From Liolophura sinensis (Eukaryota; Mollusca; Polyplacophora; Chitonida; Chitonidae): a stretch of 64,000 bases of DNA. Below the pieces are notes generated by a model that did no database searches, had not been told where the DNA came from, and saw nothing but the letters and a program-made list of their open reading frames with translations. Of this stretch, positions 1-12,683 are shown piece by piece. A program made the position numbers and the translations under genes. How positions within the stretch are numbered: the stretch's first letter is position 1; every line of letters starts with the position of its first letter. Location of the stretch: contig NC_088297.1 of NCBI RefSeq assembly GCF_032854445.1, forward strand, positions 2,089,403-2,153,402, read 5' to 3'.

Positions 1-1678
1 GTCTTTAAGTGCCACCAGGTTTCCTTGCTTGCTGGTTTAAGAGAAGGTGGCTACAAAAACCCCTAATCCAGAGTGTATGTAGGTATATGTCGGTATGCTT
101 GAAGTTTTACGTCGTACTTTACAATGTTTCAGACATATGAGGACGAGGAGTCGTTAGGTTTGTGTACATACTGAAGTACCATGCCGAAGACACCAGATAT
201 GACACCGCCACCCGGTCATATTATACTGACACCGAGCCAACAAGTCCTGTTTTCTTCCTCTAAGCTCTGTGCTGAACGCCAAGCGAAGCAGCGACAAGTA
301 CCATTTTGATAAGTCTTTGTTATGACCCGACCCGGGTTTCATCCCTGAAGCGGTCTTGAATTTCATCATGTTTCCTGGTTTGCTGTAATGGAGAAGGTAA
401 CTACACAAAAGCATATTCAGTGTGTGGCGGATGCACGGATGTACAGGCCTGCAGAAGCAAATCGTCCCAAAACTCCCTGTTCTTATCGATCAGGGAACCG
501 AGAGACGTACAAGTGTTGTTTGTTTTTTCTCTCTCTGGAGTCTTGTAGCTCACAGCCCGTCTTTAGTATATATACGGATAATGTTAACCTCATGCAAAAG
601 TACAGTTGATAAGGTATGTTTTTAAATATTCACCCGTTCACATGGTCTCATTAACAGACAAAACAATTTTGTGTTCAGTCAGCCTATTTGGTCTGAAGTT
701 AATCTGGACCCGTCAAACGTCCGCTAGAGGGACCTTGACACCATTATCTGATTATATTAACGTGAAATCTGATTATATTAACGTGAAATTTTCCTTTTTT
801 ATAACCTTAAAGTTAAGCCAAAACGACAGTAGATTAGAAATTGATAGATTGTAAAACTGTAGACGTTGCATTAAAATCAGTTTTAACGTGAGAAGTGCTC
901 GAGGTCCTGCTTAACACTAGCTCTGACTCACAGGAATAAGAAATATACCGTCTCGCCATTAGACCTTCTCTTTCCGGAATAGGCAAGAGTGAAGATAGTG
1001 AACACAAACACTTCCACACTGCATAAACCAAAACGTAAGAATGTTTATTTTTGTCCTTGAAAACAACTGAATTTTGAAATCAACAGCTGCCATCAGGTTT
1101 ACTGTGCGGTATAAATGGAACCATGGCAGACACGACTAAAGGAGAAGATGTATAAAATATGTTTTCTAACATCTGTCGCATGTTAGAAATGCTCACACAG
1201 GCGCACCCTACACCGGAAATACCTACGAACTAGCTATATAAAGCCAAACATTTTTGCAAGTACATGAATCCATGTCTTGTCTTTTATCGCTGAACATCGT
1301 CAGGCACTTGCGATTTACTGATGAGCAATGTGAATCACAGACCAGTTTCACAAACAGGTCGTACATGTACGATAATCGCACATACTGGACAATGGTGCGG
1401 GGAGAGTGACGTAATAAATATCATACGACAAATGTACGATGAAAAAAAAATGTCGCACGACGCTTTGTGAAGCTGGGCCCTGATACGTGTAGAAAGAAAA
1501 ACAGGTGCATCTTAACTTAGAATCAATCCTGTTGCATTGCTGATACCTCTGACGCCAGAAGCTGGGTATAGTTGTCAAAATGGGTACACTGCTGTGGCAT
1601 TTATGTACATGTACAAACCTCCATATTGTTGTTGTTGTGGTTACCGAGGCTACTGTTTATGTTTGTTTTTCTTCCTTG
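1..1678. other. Left flank, downstream of gene L
   Basis: No convincing gene. It holds a SINE remnant (about 95-345, minus orientation), a two-copy 21-bp direct repeat (about 747-789), and on the minus strand a candidate poly(A) signal for the last L exon (1044-1049). Short open frames here show no domain and no splice context. Confidence 0.5.
95..345 (-). repeat. SINE-like remnant
   Basis: Read on the minus strand this shares phrases with the repeat at 17575-17925 (GGTGTCATATCTGGTGTCTTCGGC, one base different there) and with the SINEs at 24.1, 41.0 and 55.9 kb (cttggcgttcagca, gtacgacgt). It is an old copy without clear target-site duplications. Confidence 0.55.
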
Positions 1679-2148
1679 TCAGCACATTCTATTTTCGCGC
1701 GCGACTCTTTCCCTCCAAGTAAACTGAGATTTTGTGAAGAGTGGAGAAGCCAAAACATTCTTGCAGTAGCCATTGTCTCGTAGATAACGGGAGAGGTTCG
1801 ATCGAATAGACTGGAGCGTTTCCAATTTGTATTCGGCGCCAGAAGGCGCTTTCACGTTGGAGAAGAACTCCGCTAAATATTCATCTAGCAATTTCGGCGG
1901 AATTTCGAAGATCCTGCGTTGATCGTTGTACGGTCGTCCGTGCAGCCAGCGCTCGAACGTCTTCACGGCCACGACGATGTTAGAAATCCTAGCCCTGGAC
2001 ATGAGGTGACCGTTTTGAATACGGCTGCGGATAAACTGGCTATCGTCTTTAGAGCTTTTTGGAGACAGGTACCGACTTCTTTGATGGCCATCACGGCTTT
2101 CGCCCGACGACGGTCCTCCTTCGTTCAAGAACACAGGCACCGAACAGA
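1679..2148 (-). CDS. Gene L alternative terminal exon, Crypton-type core-binding domain
   Basis: Exon of 470 bases (3n+2) from acceptor ttctcttaccag to a stop after ENRMC. Phase 1 matches exon B of gene L. After a linker of about 50 residues comes the domain: SNIVVAVKTFERWLHG, EIPPKLLDEYLAEFF, KAPSGAEYKLETLQSIRSN, LSRYLRDNGY, then a basic end (WRERVAREN). These are hallmarks of the N-terminal SAM-like domain of Crypton/KIAA1958-like tyrosine recombinases. The usual FERWLW is FERWLH here. No catalytic half follows. A TTTATT (AATAAA on this strand) at 1044-1049 could be its poly(A) signal. It lies about 10 kb from exon B, with the basic exon in between. Confidence 0.75.
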
Positions 2149-4212
2149 CTGGTAAGAGAATGACAAACTGTCAGCATCGACATAACAAAAGCTTAAACGA
2201 AACGACAACAAATAATACAGTCTTGGTCGTTTTGGAAGAAATATGGAAACAGGTGTAAACGGCTAAGATGTTCCTCCATACTAGGGAACTCTACAATACA
2301 CACCACGTTTTAATCAAAATTCTAACGAGGCGTCGTCTTGTATACAAGACTATATAACAGGCAAAACAATGTACGAGTGACCTCAGCAGAAACAGCTGCT
2401 TTCTGGGTTATAGACATTACTCGCAACTACTTGGTTAAATTTGATAACATTGCATCTTTTTCTCTGCGTCCGATTTGGCTAATTTTGAACTGCGACGTCT
2501 TTTCTTTCAGGCAAAACACGAAGTAACACTGTCCAACGAGTACTCGTATCTTGGAAACGTGGACTGCAGTCCGTTGCCCACAGACTGGTGCGTCAGCTAC
2601 ATCTACAAATCATGCATTCAACATCGTCCTTTACAAGGACACGCCGGTGCAATTTTAAACGTCATCTACACATTATTCAAACTTCCACATGACTAATGAA
2701 AAATATTTAACATTGAGTACACAACCAAATGTCCAGTTTTATCTGAGGCTTTCCTGGGACCATCTATATATTTAGAAACATGGCAGAGGACTGACTTCTT
2801 TGACTGATTTGCAGGTGCGATCCACAAGCGAAGGTTGCCACTAGCGTTGCCTCATTCGCAATTTATCTCGTTGGTCGGACAGTCTACACCAATGACGGAT
2901 TTCCTCTTGTACTTTTTCCAAATATGATATTTTTCCAAAAATACAGGCCTAGGGTGTTTAGGTAGGAGTCAAATGCAACTCATTTTTGCATTTGGCTGAA
3001 CCAACTCATAAAATCTGAATTTCTTTCGGCAATATGTTAACACGAATTCTGTACATACAAGTGTAACGCATGTGAAACAAGTGTCAACTACGTGTAGAAA
3101 CGCGATAAAACGGAAAGAAAATTACAAGTATATATACGTCAACATAAAATCAGAGATGCAAGGATTACAAAACAAACATATGTCCCAGATGAGATCAAAC
3201 CGATCGAGTTCCAATTATGGTGCAATGTTAAGCGCAATGATTACGCTAGTTTGCTGGCTCCCATGAGCTGGAAGTCTTTAAAGTTATCTAACAAGGGGTA
3301 CATTCGTTCCATTTTGTCAAAACGGGAAGTAATCCATTTGATGTATCGTGTATGGCAGAGGGGAAATCGACGCAACATAATAGCCTTGATGTGGAACATC
3401 AATCGAATAATGAGCGTCAACTGAGTATACGTCCTGCTCTCCAATACACATCGGACTGTTGTATAAAAGAATAAAAAAAAAGATAAATAAATAAACGTTC
3501 GTGTTTGTAGCTTGTCGCAGAACGACTCATTATTTTACCAGGCACAGATAAGACGATATACCAATTAATTGCGCTGACGATGTAAAGCAGCGGCTATATA
3601 TGGCTAAACAATATATCACAATATCTACAGCTTAGTCATTACCTGGTTGTGTTGCTCCATGTAGGAAGCCTTATTCCGTGATACAAACACCAAATAAGGC
3701 GTATTACATGTAAAAGTTGAGCGCGATATCAAAAACCAAGCCATTTGCAGGCGCACAAGTATATTGATACCAACCCTTCTGCCCATGTTTCATGTTCTTA
3801 TCAGTAACCACTTAACATTACAAACAGTCTGGGTAAGAATTGTGTCTTTCTGTGTGCAGATAGGCAGGCAAACAAAGGGCATCCGAGCCATGCTATCTTC
3901 ACAACTACTCCACGTATACAGGATTCGAGTAGCCAGCAGGAAGCTTTATGGAAATATGGCTTGGGGAAGATTTGACGACAGCACACGTACAGATTACAAA
4001 CAACTTAGGAAGACAATATAATCGCAAGATTTCAGTCCTGTATATGCATCCAGAAGAGCAAAGCATACAGGCAGACCACTCTGTAAATGTCCACCATATG
4101 TACATGGAACAAAAGTTACATGTCCAAAGTTCAGACAAAACTAACAAGAAACAAACTTATATTCACCCGACTATCGTTTTCTCGTGGGTAACGGTCGTCA
4201 GTGACTCCCTTA
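2149..4212. other. Intron/3' region of gene L
   Basis: Stretch upstream of the distal Crypton exon on the minus strand. I see no further exon carrying the Crypton or basic domain on either strand. The short open frames at 2338-2696 and 3072-3266 look random. Composition is AT-rich with short A and T runs. Confidence 0.4.
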
Positions 4213-4330
4213 AATTCATTTATTTATGTGATTGGTGTTTTACGCCGTACTCAAGAATATTTCACTTAAACAACAGCAGCCAGCATTATGGTGAGAGGAA
4301 ACCCGGCAAGGCCCGGGGAAACACAACACC
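4213..4330 (+). repeat. Interspersed repeat, family 1 (partial)
   Basis: Contains the family-1 start: gattggtgttttacgccgta, then ctcaagaatatttcactta and a catta-tggtg-aggaaaccc segment. Longer copies lie at 5.2, 6.2, 12.8, 13.6 and 19.5 kb. Confidence 0.6.
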
Positions 4331-4469
4331 ATCCGCAGTAACAGTATATTTCTGTTTCATCATCAAGCTGGTCCCCCAACGGACCACTACTGCGTATATA
4401 TTGCTCCATTAGAGGATAACGCCATAAGCAAAATATACCAGACATGAAGCCCAATCAAGTCACAGTACA

Positions 4470-4845
4470 CCAGACTTGACTCCTAGGTCGTAATATACGG
4501 ACACGGTGCATGATTCCTCACAAAGTCATAATATATAGACACCGCTTATGTCGCCACACTGAATCATAGTGTATGGACGCCCAACTGACTCCTCACAAAG
4601 TCACAGCATACGGACACCGTTTATGACGCCGCACAAAATTATAGTATACGGACACCATATATGATGCCCCAAAAAAGCCAGAATATACGGACACCGCTTA
4701 TGTCGCCCCACAAAATCATAGTATATGGACACCCTTCACGACTCCTCACAAAGTCACAGTATACGGGCACCGTATATGACGACCCACAGTCCCAGTATAT
4801 GCATACCCTACATGACTCTCCACAAAGTCACAGTATTTAATAATT
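4470..4845. repeat. Degenerate tandem repeat, about 40-bp unit
   Basis: Roughly nine diverged units built on cacaaagtcacagtatacgg followed by acacc and a tatgac segment. Unit length varies around 38-41 bases. It lies in the non-coding part of gene L and has no coding character. Confidence 0.7.
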
Positions 4846-5227
4846 ATAAATAGCATTTATAATTTTTTAAATGATTTAGCAATTACCAGCAACAATTCAA
4901 CCAAATGCTGTAGACTGCTGCAGAACGGCCACGTAACCAGCTATGTTAACCGGCTATGTTCAACCTGCCAAGCTTTGGACAGGTTTACTTTCGTGACACA
5001 GCCTAGTCAATTTTTTTCCGTAACCTATTGACGGCAGTCGGCTAAATGATCCTTAGCCCATTAACAGATCTTAGAGGGCTACAGGAGTTTGGCTGTGCTT
5101 CCTACAGGAGTTTGGCTGTGCTTCCTACAGCTTCAACAATGCATCACCCAATTCCAAGGTGTATGTTCACTCAAGAATCTTTGAATATCACCTATTTATG
5201 GGTTTACATGATTAGGTTGCATATTCG

Positions 5228-5510
5228 TATAGGTTTATTTGATTTTTTTGTTGTTTTACGCTTTGTGAAGAATATTTCACTTATACGACGGCGGTCAGCA
5301 TTATGCTAGGAGGAAACAGGACAGAGCCCGGGGGGAATCAAAGACCATCCACAGGTTACAGCCAGATCTTTCCACGTACGGCCGAAGAGGAAGCCAACAT
5401 GAGCTGGATTTAAAATCACAGTGACCGCATTGGTGAGAGGCTCCTGGGTCACTACGCTGCTATAGCGCGCTAACCAAATGAACCACGGAGCCCCCCCCCC
5501 CCCCCCCCCA
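5228..5510 (+). repeat. Interspersed repeat, family 1, ending in poly-C
   Basis: A fairly complete copy: gttttacgctttgtgaagaa start, acgacggcggtcagcattat, aagccaacatgagctggatt, then the tail cgctaaccaaatgaaccacg, which looks tRNA-like. It ends in a run of about 18 C at 5493-5510. A direct 23-bp duplication (ggagtttggctgtgcttcct) sits just upstream near 5085-5130. Confidence 0.65.
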
Positions 5511-6159
5511 ATATTCCAGTGAAGCTATAAACTTGGCTGCTGATCTAGTTAATAATAATTTCTAAGCGTCTCCGTTCTTGCGCTAGCGAATTACTGGCGT
5601 GAGAAACTTTAGAAAGAGAAAGCATTTTCCAACTACTTCAATGCCATCGCTGCTGTGTTTTTTTTCCTCTAACCTTTGATGCAAGACTTCTATTTAGACG
5701 AAGCTTTCGTTGGAGCATTGTCTAACTTCTGAGGTAAAGCTTATTAGGTATACTGACGTTGTCGCAGACTTCAGCACATCCAACAAACGCCACTATCTAC
5801 TTAATACATGCAATCGATCCGTACAATAAAAACATCGTATAAACGACACAAATATCGACTTTCCTTTGTCATAAATGTGACGTGAAAAGAATCATTCGCT
5901 GTTTACGTGTTGATAAAGATTAAAGCAAGTCATCTGGGTTATCTGTAAAATGGTTTAAAGAAGAACAGGAAATTTGAATTACCCATTTCATCGCTTTGGC
6001 TACAGAAAGATTGATTCATAAATCATCTGAGTCATGAATGTGATCTTATCTGTGAAATATTTAAATTTCTCGTTTTTCCTTTAAAATTCAGCATGCACAA
6101 ATGGCCATATTTACACACAACAGTATCTACATGCAAGATTGGTTGCCGTAAACATTTGA

Positions 6160-6395
6160 CTGATTGATTTATATGACGGGTATTTTGCGCCGTATTCAAA
6201 AAAAATTCACTTCTATGACGGCAGACTACATTATGGTGGCAAGAAGACAGGCAGAACCCTTGGGAAAACCAAGAACATCCGCACGTTGCTAGAGGACCTT
6301 GCGATCTGTACGATCGAGACGAGGCCAACATGAGCTGGACTTGAACTCCCAGCGTTCGTATTGAAGACTCGCATGAGTCATTTCGCTGCCCTAAC
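6160..6395 (+). repeat. Interspersed repeat, family 1
   Basis: Recognised by ttttgcgccgtattcaaaaa, acggcagactacattatggt and gccaacatgagctggacttg. The 159-residue open frame on the opposite strand (6032-6511) comes from this repeat and is not a gene. Confidence 0.65.
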
Positions 6396-6854
6396 ATGCT
6401 GTTTTTGTCAAACGGGCTGACAAGGATAAGCTCCAAGCTGAAGTAAAACCCTGACTGCGGTTTGGTGGCAAGAGACCGGATTTCACAGGTGGGGCATGTA
6501 GGCGTGACCATCTCTCACGCTGTCATCACTGCTCTCTCTCTCTCTGCTGCAGCTTTTCAGTACTGTGGAGGTAAAAAAGCAATACTTGGTTTTGACTTTC
6601 AGAACGTTTGAAGCTGTGAAACCAATGAAATTTTGGACATCCCTGATTTTTTTTTTCTGAATGAAGCACTAGTGGCAGAGTGACATATTTGAAAAGCACA
6701 AAGCAATACCGTACTGGCAGTGACTAGCTCTTGACTACCAAAACCGACATGTAATCTCTGAAGGCCTCCCTGGAATGACTGCCTGAACCCTTCTTAAAAA
6801 CATCTACGAACAACCACACATTCTCTCCTTTTCCTCATTGCAACGTTTACTTTA

Positions 6855-6965
6855 TGTATATATTTATTTGATTTGTGTTTTACGTCGTACTCAAGAACAT
6901 TTCACTTATATGACGGCGGCCAGCGTTATAGTGGCAGGAAATCTACCAACAGAGACATCCATGGA
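6855..6965 (+). repeat. Interspersed repeat, family 1 (truncated)
   Basis: Starts tttatttgatttgtgtttta, then cgtcgtactcaagaacattt and gacggcggccagcgttatag, then stops. TTTATT motifs at about 6862-6873 are the nearest candidate minus-strand poly(A) signals downstream of the basic L exon. Confidence 0.6.
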
Positions 6966-7189
6966 TGGAACAGTCCCGCTATTTGCATGTCATTTGTAGA
7001 CCTTTAAGGCAATCCTAGCGTTCCTTCACTTGAAACATTCTGTACGTATTTTTGCAAGACGCTGTAGGTGCTGTGTCTCTCCAACACCTCAGTGTTGACA
7101 TATCTTATTCATGGTCATCCATGACATAAACCTGTCTTGAGTCAACTTGTCTCAACCCAGAAGAACCACAGTTTTCCATCATCTGCATT

Positions 7190-8750
7190 TTGTTAGTCAA
7201 CCAGTCCCATCCAAGAACACCACCTCCAGCAGCTTTCATAAAGTTTGCTCAAGCCAATCAGTATCATACAACAACAACCACCTTTCCACGGCTTTCCATA
7301 ATGTCAATTTTGCTTGAGTCAACCAGTGTCATCCAAGAACAACCACCTTTCCACAGCTTTCCATAATTTAACTTTTGCTTAAGTCAACCAGTTACGGCCA
7401 CGATTCACATTTCCATAGCTTTCCATCTGTACTCTCCTCGAGTCAACCAGTTACAGCCACGTTTCAGATTTCCATAGCTTTCCATCTGTACTCTCCTCCA
7501 GTCAACCAGTTACGGCCACGTTTCAGATTTCCATAGCTTTCCATCTGTACTCTCCTCCAGTCAACCAGTTATGGCCATGTTTCAGATTTCCATAGCTTTC
7601 CATCTGTACTCTCCTCCAGTCAACCAGTTACGGCCATGTTTCAGATCTCCATAGCTTTCCATCTGTACTCTCCTCCAGTCAACCAGTTATGACCATGATT
7701 CAGATTTCCATAACTTTCCATATGTACTCTCCTGCAGTCAACCAGTTATGGCCATGTTTCAGATCTCCATAGCTTTCCATCTGTACTCTCCTCCAGTCAA
7801 CCAGTTATGACCATGATTCAGATTTCCATAACTTTCCATATGTACTCTCCTCCAGTCAACCAGTTACGGCCATGTTTCAGATCTCCATAGCTTTCCATAT
7901 GTACTCTCCTCCAGTCAACCAGTTATGACCATGATTCAGATTTCCATAACTTTCCATATGTACTCTCCTCCAGTCTACCAGTTATGGCCATGTTTCAGAT
8001 CTCCATAGCTTTCCATCTGTACTCTCCTCCAGTCAACCAGTTATGACCATGATTCAGATTTCCATAACTTTCCATATGTACTCTCCTCCAGTCAACCAGT
8101 TACGGCCATGTTTCAGATCTCCATAGCTTTCCATCTGTACTCTCCTCCAGTCAACCAGTTATGACCATGATTCAGATTTCCATAACTTTCCATATGTACT
8201 CTCCTCCAGTCAACCAGTTATGACCATGATTCAGATTTCCATAGCTTTCCATCTGTACTCTCCTCCAGTCAACCAGTTATGACCATGATTCAGATCTCCA
8301 TAGCTTTCCATCTGTACTCTCCTCGAGTCAACCAGTTATGACCATGATTCAGATTTCCATAACTTTCCATATGTACTCTCCTCCAGTCAACCAGTTATGA
8401 CCATGATTCAGATTTCCATAACTTTCCATATGTACTCTCCTCCAGTCAACCAGTTATGACCATGATTCAGATTTCCATAACTTTCCATATGTACTCTCCT
8501 CCAGTCAACCAGTTATGACCATGATTCAGATTTCCATAACTTTCCATATGTACTCTCCTCCAGTCAACCAGTTATGACCATGGTTCAGATTTCCATAACT
8601 TTCCATCTGTACTCTCCTCCAGTCAACCAGTTATGACCATGATTCAGATTTCCATAGCTTTCAATCTGTACTCTCCTCTAGTCAACCAGTTATGACCATG
8701 ATTCAGATTTCCATAACTTTCCATATGTACTCTCCTCCAGTCAACCAGGC
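7190..8750. repeat. 59-bp minisatellite (about 23 units plus degenerate leading units)
   Basis: From about 7387 the sequence repeats with a 59-base period, each unit running from ccagttatgaccatgattca to ctctcctccagtcaa. Two sub-types alternate (tttccataactttccatatg against ctccatagctttccatctg), showing higher-order structure. About 200 bases of more diverged, slightly longer units precede it. It lies immediately 3' of the basic terminal exon of gene L, so it would fall in that isoform's 3' UTR if the transcript extends this far. Confidence 0.92.
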
Positions 8751-8805
8751 TCCTACCAGAACAACCAGATATCCATGATTTTGCACTTTTCGCTCTTGTG
8801 TTGTG

Positions 8806-8975
8806 TCAGCCTGTCTTTTTTGCCAACTTGGCCACATTCCTGGCTCTCCAACGCCTGTATCGTTCCTGGGACATTCGTTTAGCTCGCTCACGCTCCTCAT
8901 CTGTCATAATCAACTTCTTCTTTTCTCTATACAGTTTCTGTTTTTCAGCATTACTCAGTTTCCTCTTGTAGACCA
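8806..8975 (-). CDS. Gene L alternative terminal exon, short basic domain
   Basis: Probable last exon of 170 bases (3n+2). It starts after a good acceptor (ctctgtgatttcag) and ends at TGA. Read in phase 1 from exon B it gives about 56 residues, very rich in Lys, Arg and Glu: KRKLSNAEKQKLYREKKK, then EERERAKRMSQERYRRW, ending AKKTG. This resembles the short basic K/R-E repeat domains (xYRxKxK...RERYRRxRA) common in invertebrate nuclear and transposon-related proteins, and suggests nucleic-acid binding. It is unlike the Crypton-type exons, so gene L would offer two domain classes. No AATAAA lies close downstream; a 59-bp minisatellite begins about 55 bases past the stop. It could be an internal exon used by read-through, but the stop argues for a last exon. 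Confidence 0.65.
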
Positions 8976-9881
8976 CTGAAATCACAGAGGAAAACGGCTC
9001 AAGAGAGACGGGATTTTTTAAATTTTTTTTATAATATGACCTACTCAGAAAAACACTGACTAGTGCTGTTTTATACAATGATACGGATTCTGTCACCAGG
9101 CAGCAGTGTTCATTCACAGATTTGGACACATCTAGTGAAGCAGTTTGTTGGGACCCAGTTTTGTCCCAAATGAAACAAGTTTGTCTCCAAAGAGTGGTGC
9201 TCAGACAGCACTAGCAGGATGAATCATTCCAACTGGGAAAGGGAAAGGATTAACATGTGTTCCATGTATGAGAAATCTGGCAGGTTGATGATTAGTGCAT
9301 CAGTTTAAATGGCAGCCTAATTAAAAACCTGACACAAAATACTTCCAACACAGGAAGTAGAACCACAGCTGCGACAACAGTGTGAAAGTTTGCAAATGGC
9401 TCCTTGTCCCCTGTGAAATATGGCCTTAAGCAAATTTACATTAATCAGGGTTTTATTCTATTAAAGTGTTCACTACCCTGACAGGGACTTATACCTCCCC
9501 TAGCAGCACCGTGGAAGTTTGGAACAGTCAATCGACTGTGTTAATTAACAATTAACAAGGGGTTAATCTTAGGGCAAATGGATTTCCAGTCATTTTTGTC
9601 CGGGATGTGACTGCCATTGTCCAAGTAAATATCCTTCATACAACAGCCATTGTTTGTAGCCACGTTTCGCTGGTTGAAGCATCTTGTAAACTACAAGTAG
9701 ACTTTCAACTGAGGATGAGACTATATTGATCAGCGGCTAGCAACACAAGGCATTTCCGCTGATGTTATGAGCCTAAGGAAGACCACCACAGTTGTTTCTA
9801 AAACTTCCATGAACAAGAAACACACCATTCCTAAAATTCCCCATCTCAGGGCATGTCACGAAGAGGAGTCCAGCCCTCAAA

Positions 9882-10024
9882 CAGAGGGGTTGTACATGAC
9901 ATCATCATCCTCATATACCCAGTCAGCCATGTTGGAGTCCTGACTGCCCTGTTAATATTGATTGGTATAGGCACAGAGCTCCAATATGGCTGCCAGAAGT
10001 ACATGTAGGTCGTACAACCCCTCT
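9882..10024. repeat. Imperfect long inverted repeat (possible MITE or foldback element)
   Basis: The ends are exact inverted copies: agaggggttgtac near 9882 and gtacaacccctct near 10012. Inside, cagccatgttggag and ctccaatatggctg form a second inverted pair at matching depth. The spacing fits a foldback element of about 140 bases. No transposase is encoded. Confidence 0.5.
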
Positions 10025-11849
10025 ATATGGTGGAGACATAAAATACATGTATTAGTGTCAGAGGTCAGCAATTCTTGGTTGAGAGACAATCAAATCTGGA
10101 GGCCATGAAGGCCAGCAAATTTACCATGAAGGCACGTATGTACAATATGATTGACTGTACATGTAGATTGCCTGCAATAAACTCACTCCATATGCTCAAT
10201 GGATTAAACAGAGTGGGTTAGAATTTAGACAGAATGACCTCCTATTCCCTACATACCTACAACTCTCACCCAACTTTATCTCTCATGATGCTCAGCCTTA
10301 GCGAATGCAAAGAACATAATTGCACCAAAAATTAGCTGTTTTTTTTTTTTTTTTTTTTGTTTACTGTAAAAATGGCTGTCACATTTATCGCAGGGATTCA
10401 TAGAAGTGGTCTGGACGAGTGGGTATTCAGTCTGTCGATTGAATAAAATACTCAATGACTGATTATATTTATTCAATGTGAGATTGTTCTGGGAAAGAAA
10501 TATTCCTAATTTTACACAAACTCAATTTGAACATATCCAAAATTCTGCAAGGCATCCTGTTCACATTATGATTTATCTCCCTTTTACGGAAATCTTCCTG
10601 ACCCTACGTGTTGATTAGATATAACAAGGCAATTTTTGGAAGAGGAGGGGTGTATGAAATCGAACGTGACACATTCTAAGCTTGTTTGGTATATAATACC
10701 AAATCGGTCCTCACAAATAAACGGACCTACTTTAGCTTTTGATCCTTCCGTTTTTGATATTAACTAAGCACGGGTGTCTGCATGGGAGCGCACACAGTCT
10801 GACTGGTTTCCTCCCACATTCACTTGAAATCGGTCTGCAAACTCTAATGGTGGATTCGAGGAGATAATAGCCCCAGGTAGGGAAAGGAGTGGAAAAGTTG
10901 GAGGTTGAAGGCTTTGTTTCTTGAATTCCCGAGACATTGTGTGGTGTCGGCCAAAAGCCGTTTCATACCTTTACTTCTTATATTTATGTTTTCTATAAAT
11001 CATTTTTGACATTTCCTTTTACAGAGACTGAGAGTGACAACCACATATAAAATAAGCCACCAAAGTATGACCAATCTGTCATGATTCATGACTACTGAGT
11101 ATTTTTTTAAAAGTGACGTCAAGAAAAATTGCTCAATATACAGTGATGCTCTAGGTTCTAAGCTTTCTGGGCAGATCTAACATTTTATTGGACTGGTATA
11201 CTGAAATATATATAGCAAGAACTGTAAAGTGTGCCGCTTTTCAACTTGCAGTATCAACCAGGAGGTCAGATTGAGTTCATATACAGGCAGCAATAATTAC
11301 TTTAATCGGTGAGGGATTGTAAAATACCAAAATATTAAATTTGAGTACCTCTCACTGAATTTCAACTGAAAGAAATACTCAATTTTACCCAGAAAGTGGA
11401 GGTGGGCACATGGAGAAATGACGTCTATAAACCAATGTATCAATGAAGAAAGGGAGTTAACCCAAGTACCTCTCTGATGTGACACTCAGCTCTTCTCATG
11501 CCTGGTGTATGCCTTATTCAACAAACTTCATCTAACATCACCTAAATGTCCCCTACTGTCAAACCCATGACTACAGGGGAAACACGGTAATTACAAAATA
11601 TCTGTGTTCAAGACAAGTATTGACCCAGTGCCTCAAGTTTTTGAAAGATAAGCATAACATGTATGTTTTTAAGGGACAGAAACTAGACATTGATAGGCTA
11701 ACGGTGGATCACGCTTGAATAATTCTGTCATAGCCAGACGTGTTAAAATACACCTTAGGTCAGGAATTCTATCCACTTGCCTTTCTCTCACAACAGCCAG
11801 AAATTTGTGGTTCTACCTCTACAAGTACATCAGTTTACTGGGAAGGTTT

Positions 11850-12005
11850 TCCAGCAACCTGCGTACGGTTGTGAGGTTTTTGTCTGGGCTCTGCCAGACT
11901 TCCTACCTGCACCAGAATTCTGGCTGCTGTTTGATATAAGTGAAGTATTCCAGAGTGCCACATAAAACTCCAATCATATAAATAAATAAGTAAATAAATA
12001 AATAA
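11850..12005 (-). repeat. Interspersed repeat, family 1, minus orientation
   Basis: Ends with the family signature in reverse: ataagtgaagtattccagag, then ataaaactccaatcatataa and an aaataaataaataaat tail. It lies just downstream of exon B of gene L on that gene's strand. Confidence 0.6.
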
Positions 12006-12086
12006 ATATATCCCTCTAACCATACATAGTAACAACATGCTACTCCATCCTGTACAGACAAATAAATAACATGTAGTTGTACATAC

Positions 12087-12683
12087 CATTTCCACTTCCA
12101 TCAGCATCTGTTAATGTATCTGTCCCTGGCTGGGCAGTCGTAGCTGCTGTAACTTCCGACGATGACTGCATAAGATCAGACAGTTCAACTGGCATGTCAA
12201 TCGTTCTGTCAGGCATTTCACTACTCACACCAGAGTTATCTCCACTGTTATAAGTTTCATCAACCTCATTTTCAAATCCACCAATGACTGACATGAGACT
12301 TTGATGGGAAGGCGATTCAGTGGTTGACATTCGTCTCTGTTTTGGTCCATCTCTGAAGTCAACAGATACACTGTCCGTGGCTGAACGCTTGCGATTTTCA
12401 TGTGGGTGCAAGCTAACTGGATAAACATCGGGTTCCTCTTTAACAACAACAACATCAGGTGAAAGTCGCTCAGCCAGCTCTCCGCTGGGCACAGAGTGAG
12501 ATTGTGAGTGGGGAATGTCTGAATCTGAAGATGAGTGAGCTGGTCTGTGTAATGATGGGCTTCTGTAAGCAGCCGGGCTATGGCTTTGTGTCCGTCTGTC
12601 AGTCTGACTGTTCACTCTGGATGGGGCCTTCTGTTTGCTTAATCCCTTCAGCCATATTGGATCTGGTTCTTCCCCAGAGCAAT
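12087..12683 (-). CDS. Gene L constant exon B, Ser-rich linker with VVVKEEP motif
   Basis: Second exon of gene L: 597 bases, a multiple of 3, phase 1 at both ends (acceptor ...ctcttag, donor aatg|gtatgt). It encodes about 199 residues. They begin DCSGEEPDPIWLKGLSKQK, then a Ser/Arg/His stretch (SPSLHRPAHSSSDSDIP), then ELAERLSPD and VVVKEEPDVYP. Next come small basic patches (ENRKRS, GPKQRRMS) and a conserved ESPSHQSLMSVIGGF block, ending in an acidic Ser/Thr tail. VKEE fits the SUMO-acceptor pattern (hydrophobic-K-x-E), and the basic patches could act in nuclear import; both are inferred from motif only. Low complexity and no catalytic motif suggest a disordered regulatory linker. The first two thirds nearly match the M and R copies; the tail differs. 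Confidence 0.8.

Larger units (their letters stand above)
8976..12086. other. Gene L intron between exon B and basic exon
   Basis: Non-coding. It contains an imperfect long inverted repeat (9882-10024), a poly-T run near 10341-10358 and a minus-orientation family-1 repeat (about 11850-12005). No additional Crypton-type exon was found on either strand by looking for the FERWLW and ELDxYL signatures. Confidence 0.5.

Noticed and set aside
3948-4412. 154-codon plus-strand frame
   Set aside because: Its second half is a family-1 repeat; the first half has no recognisable motif.
6032-6511. 159-codon minus-strand frame
   Set aside because: It overlaps a family-1 interspersed repeat in reverse and has no domain.
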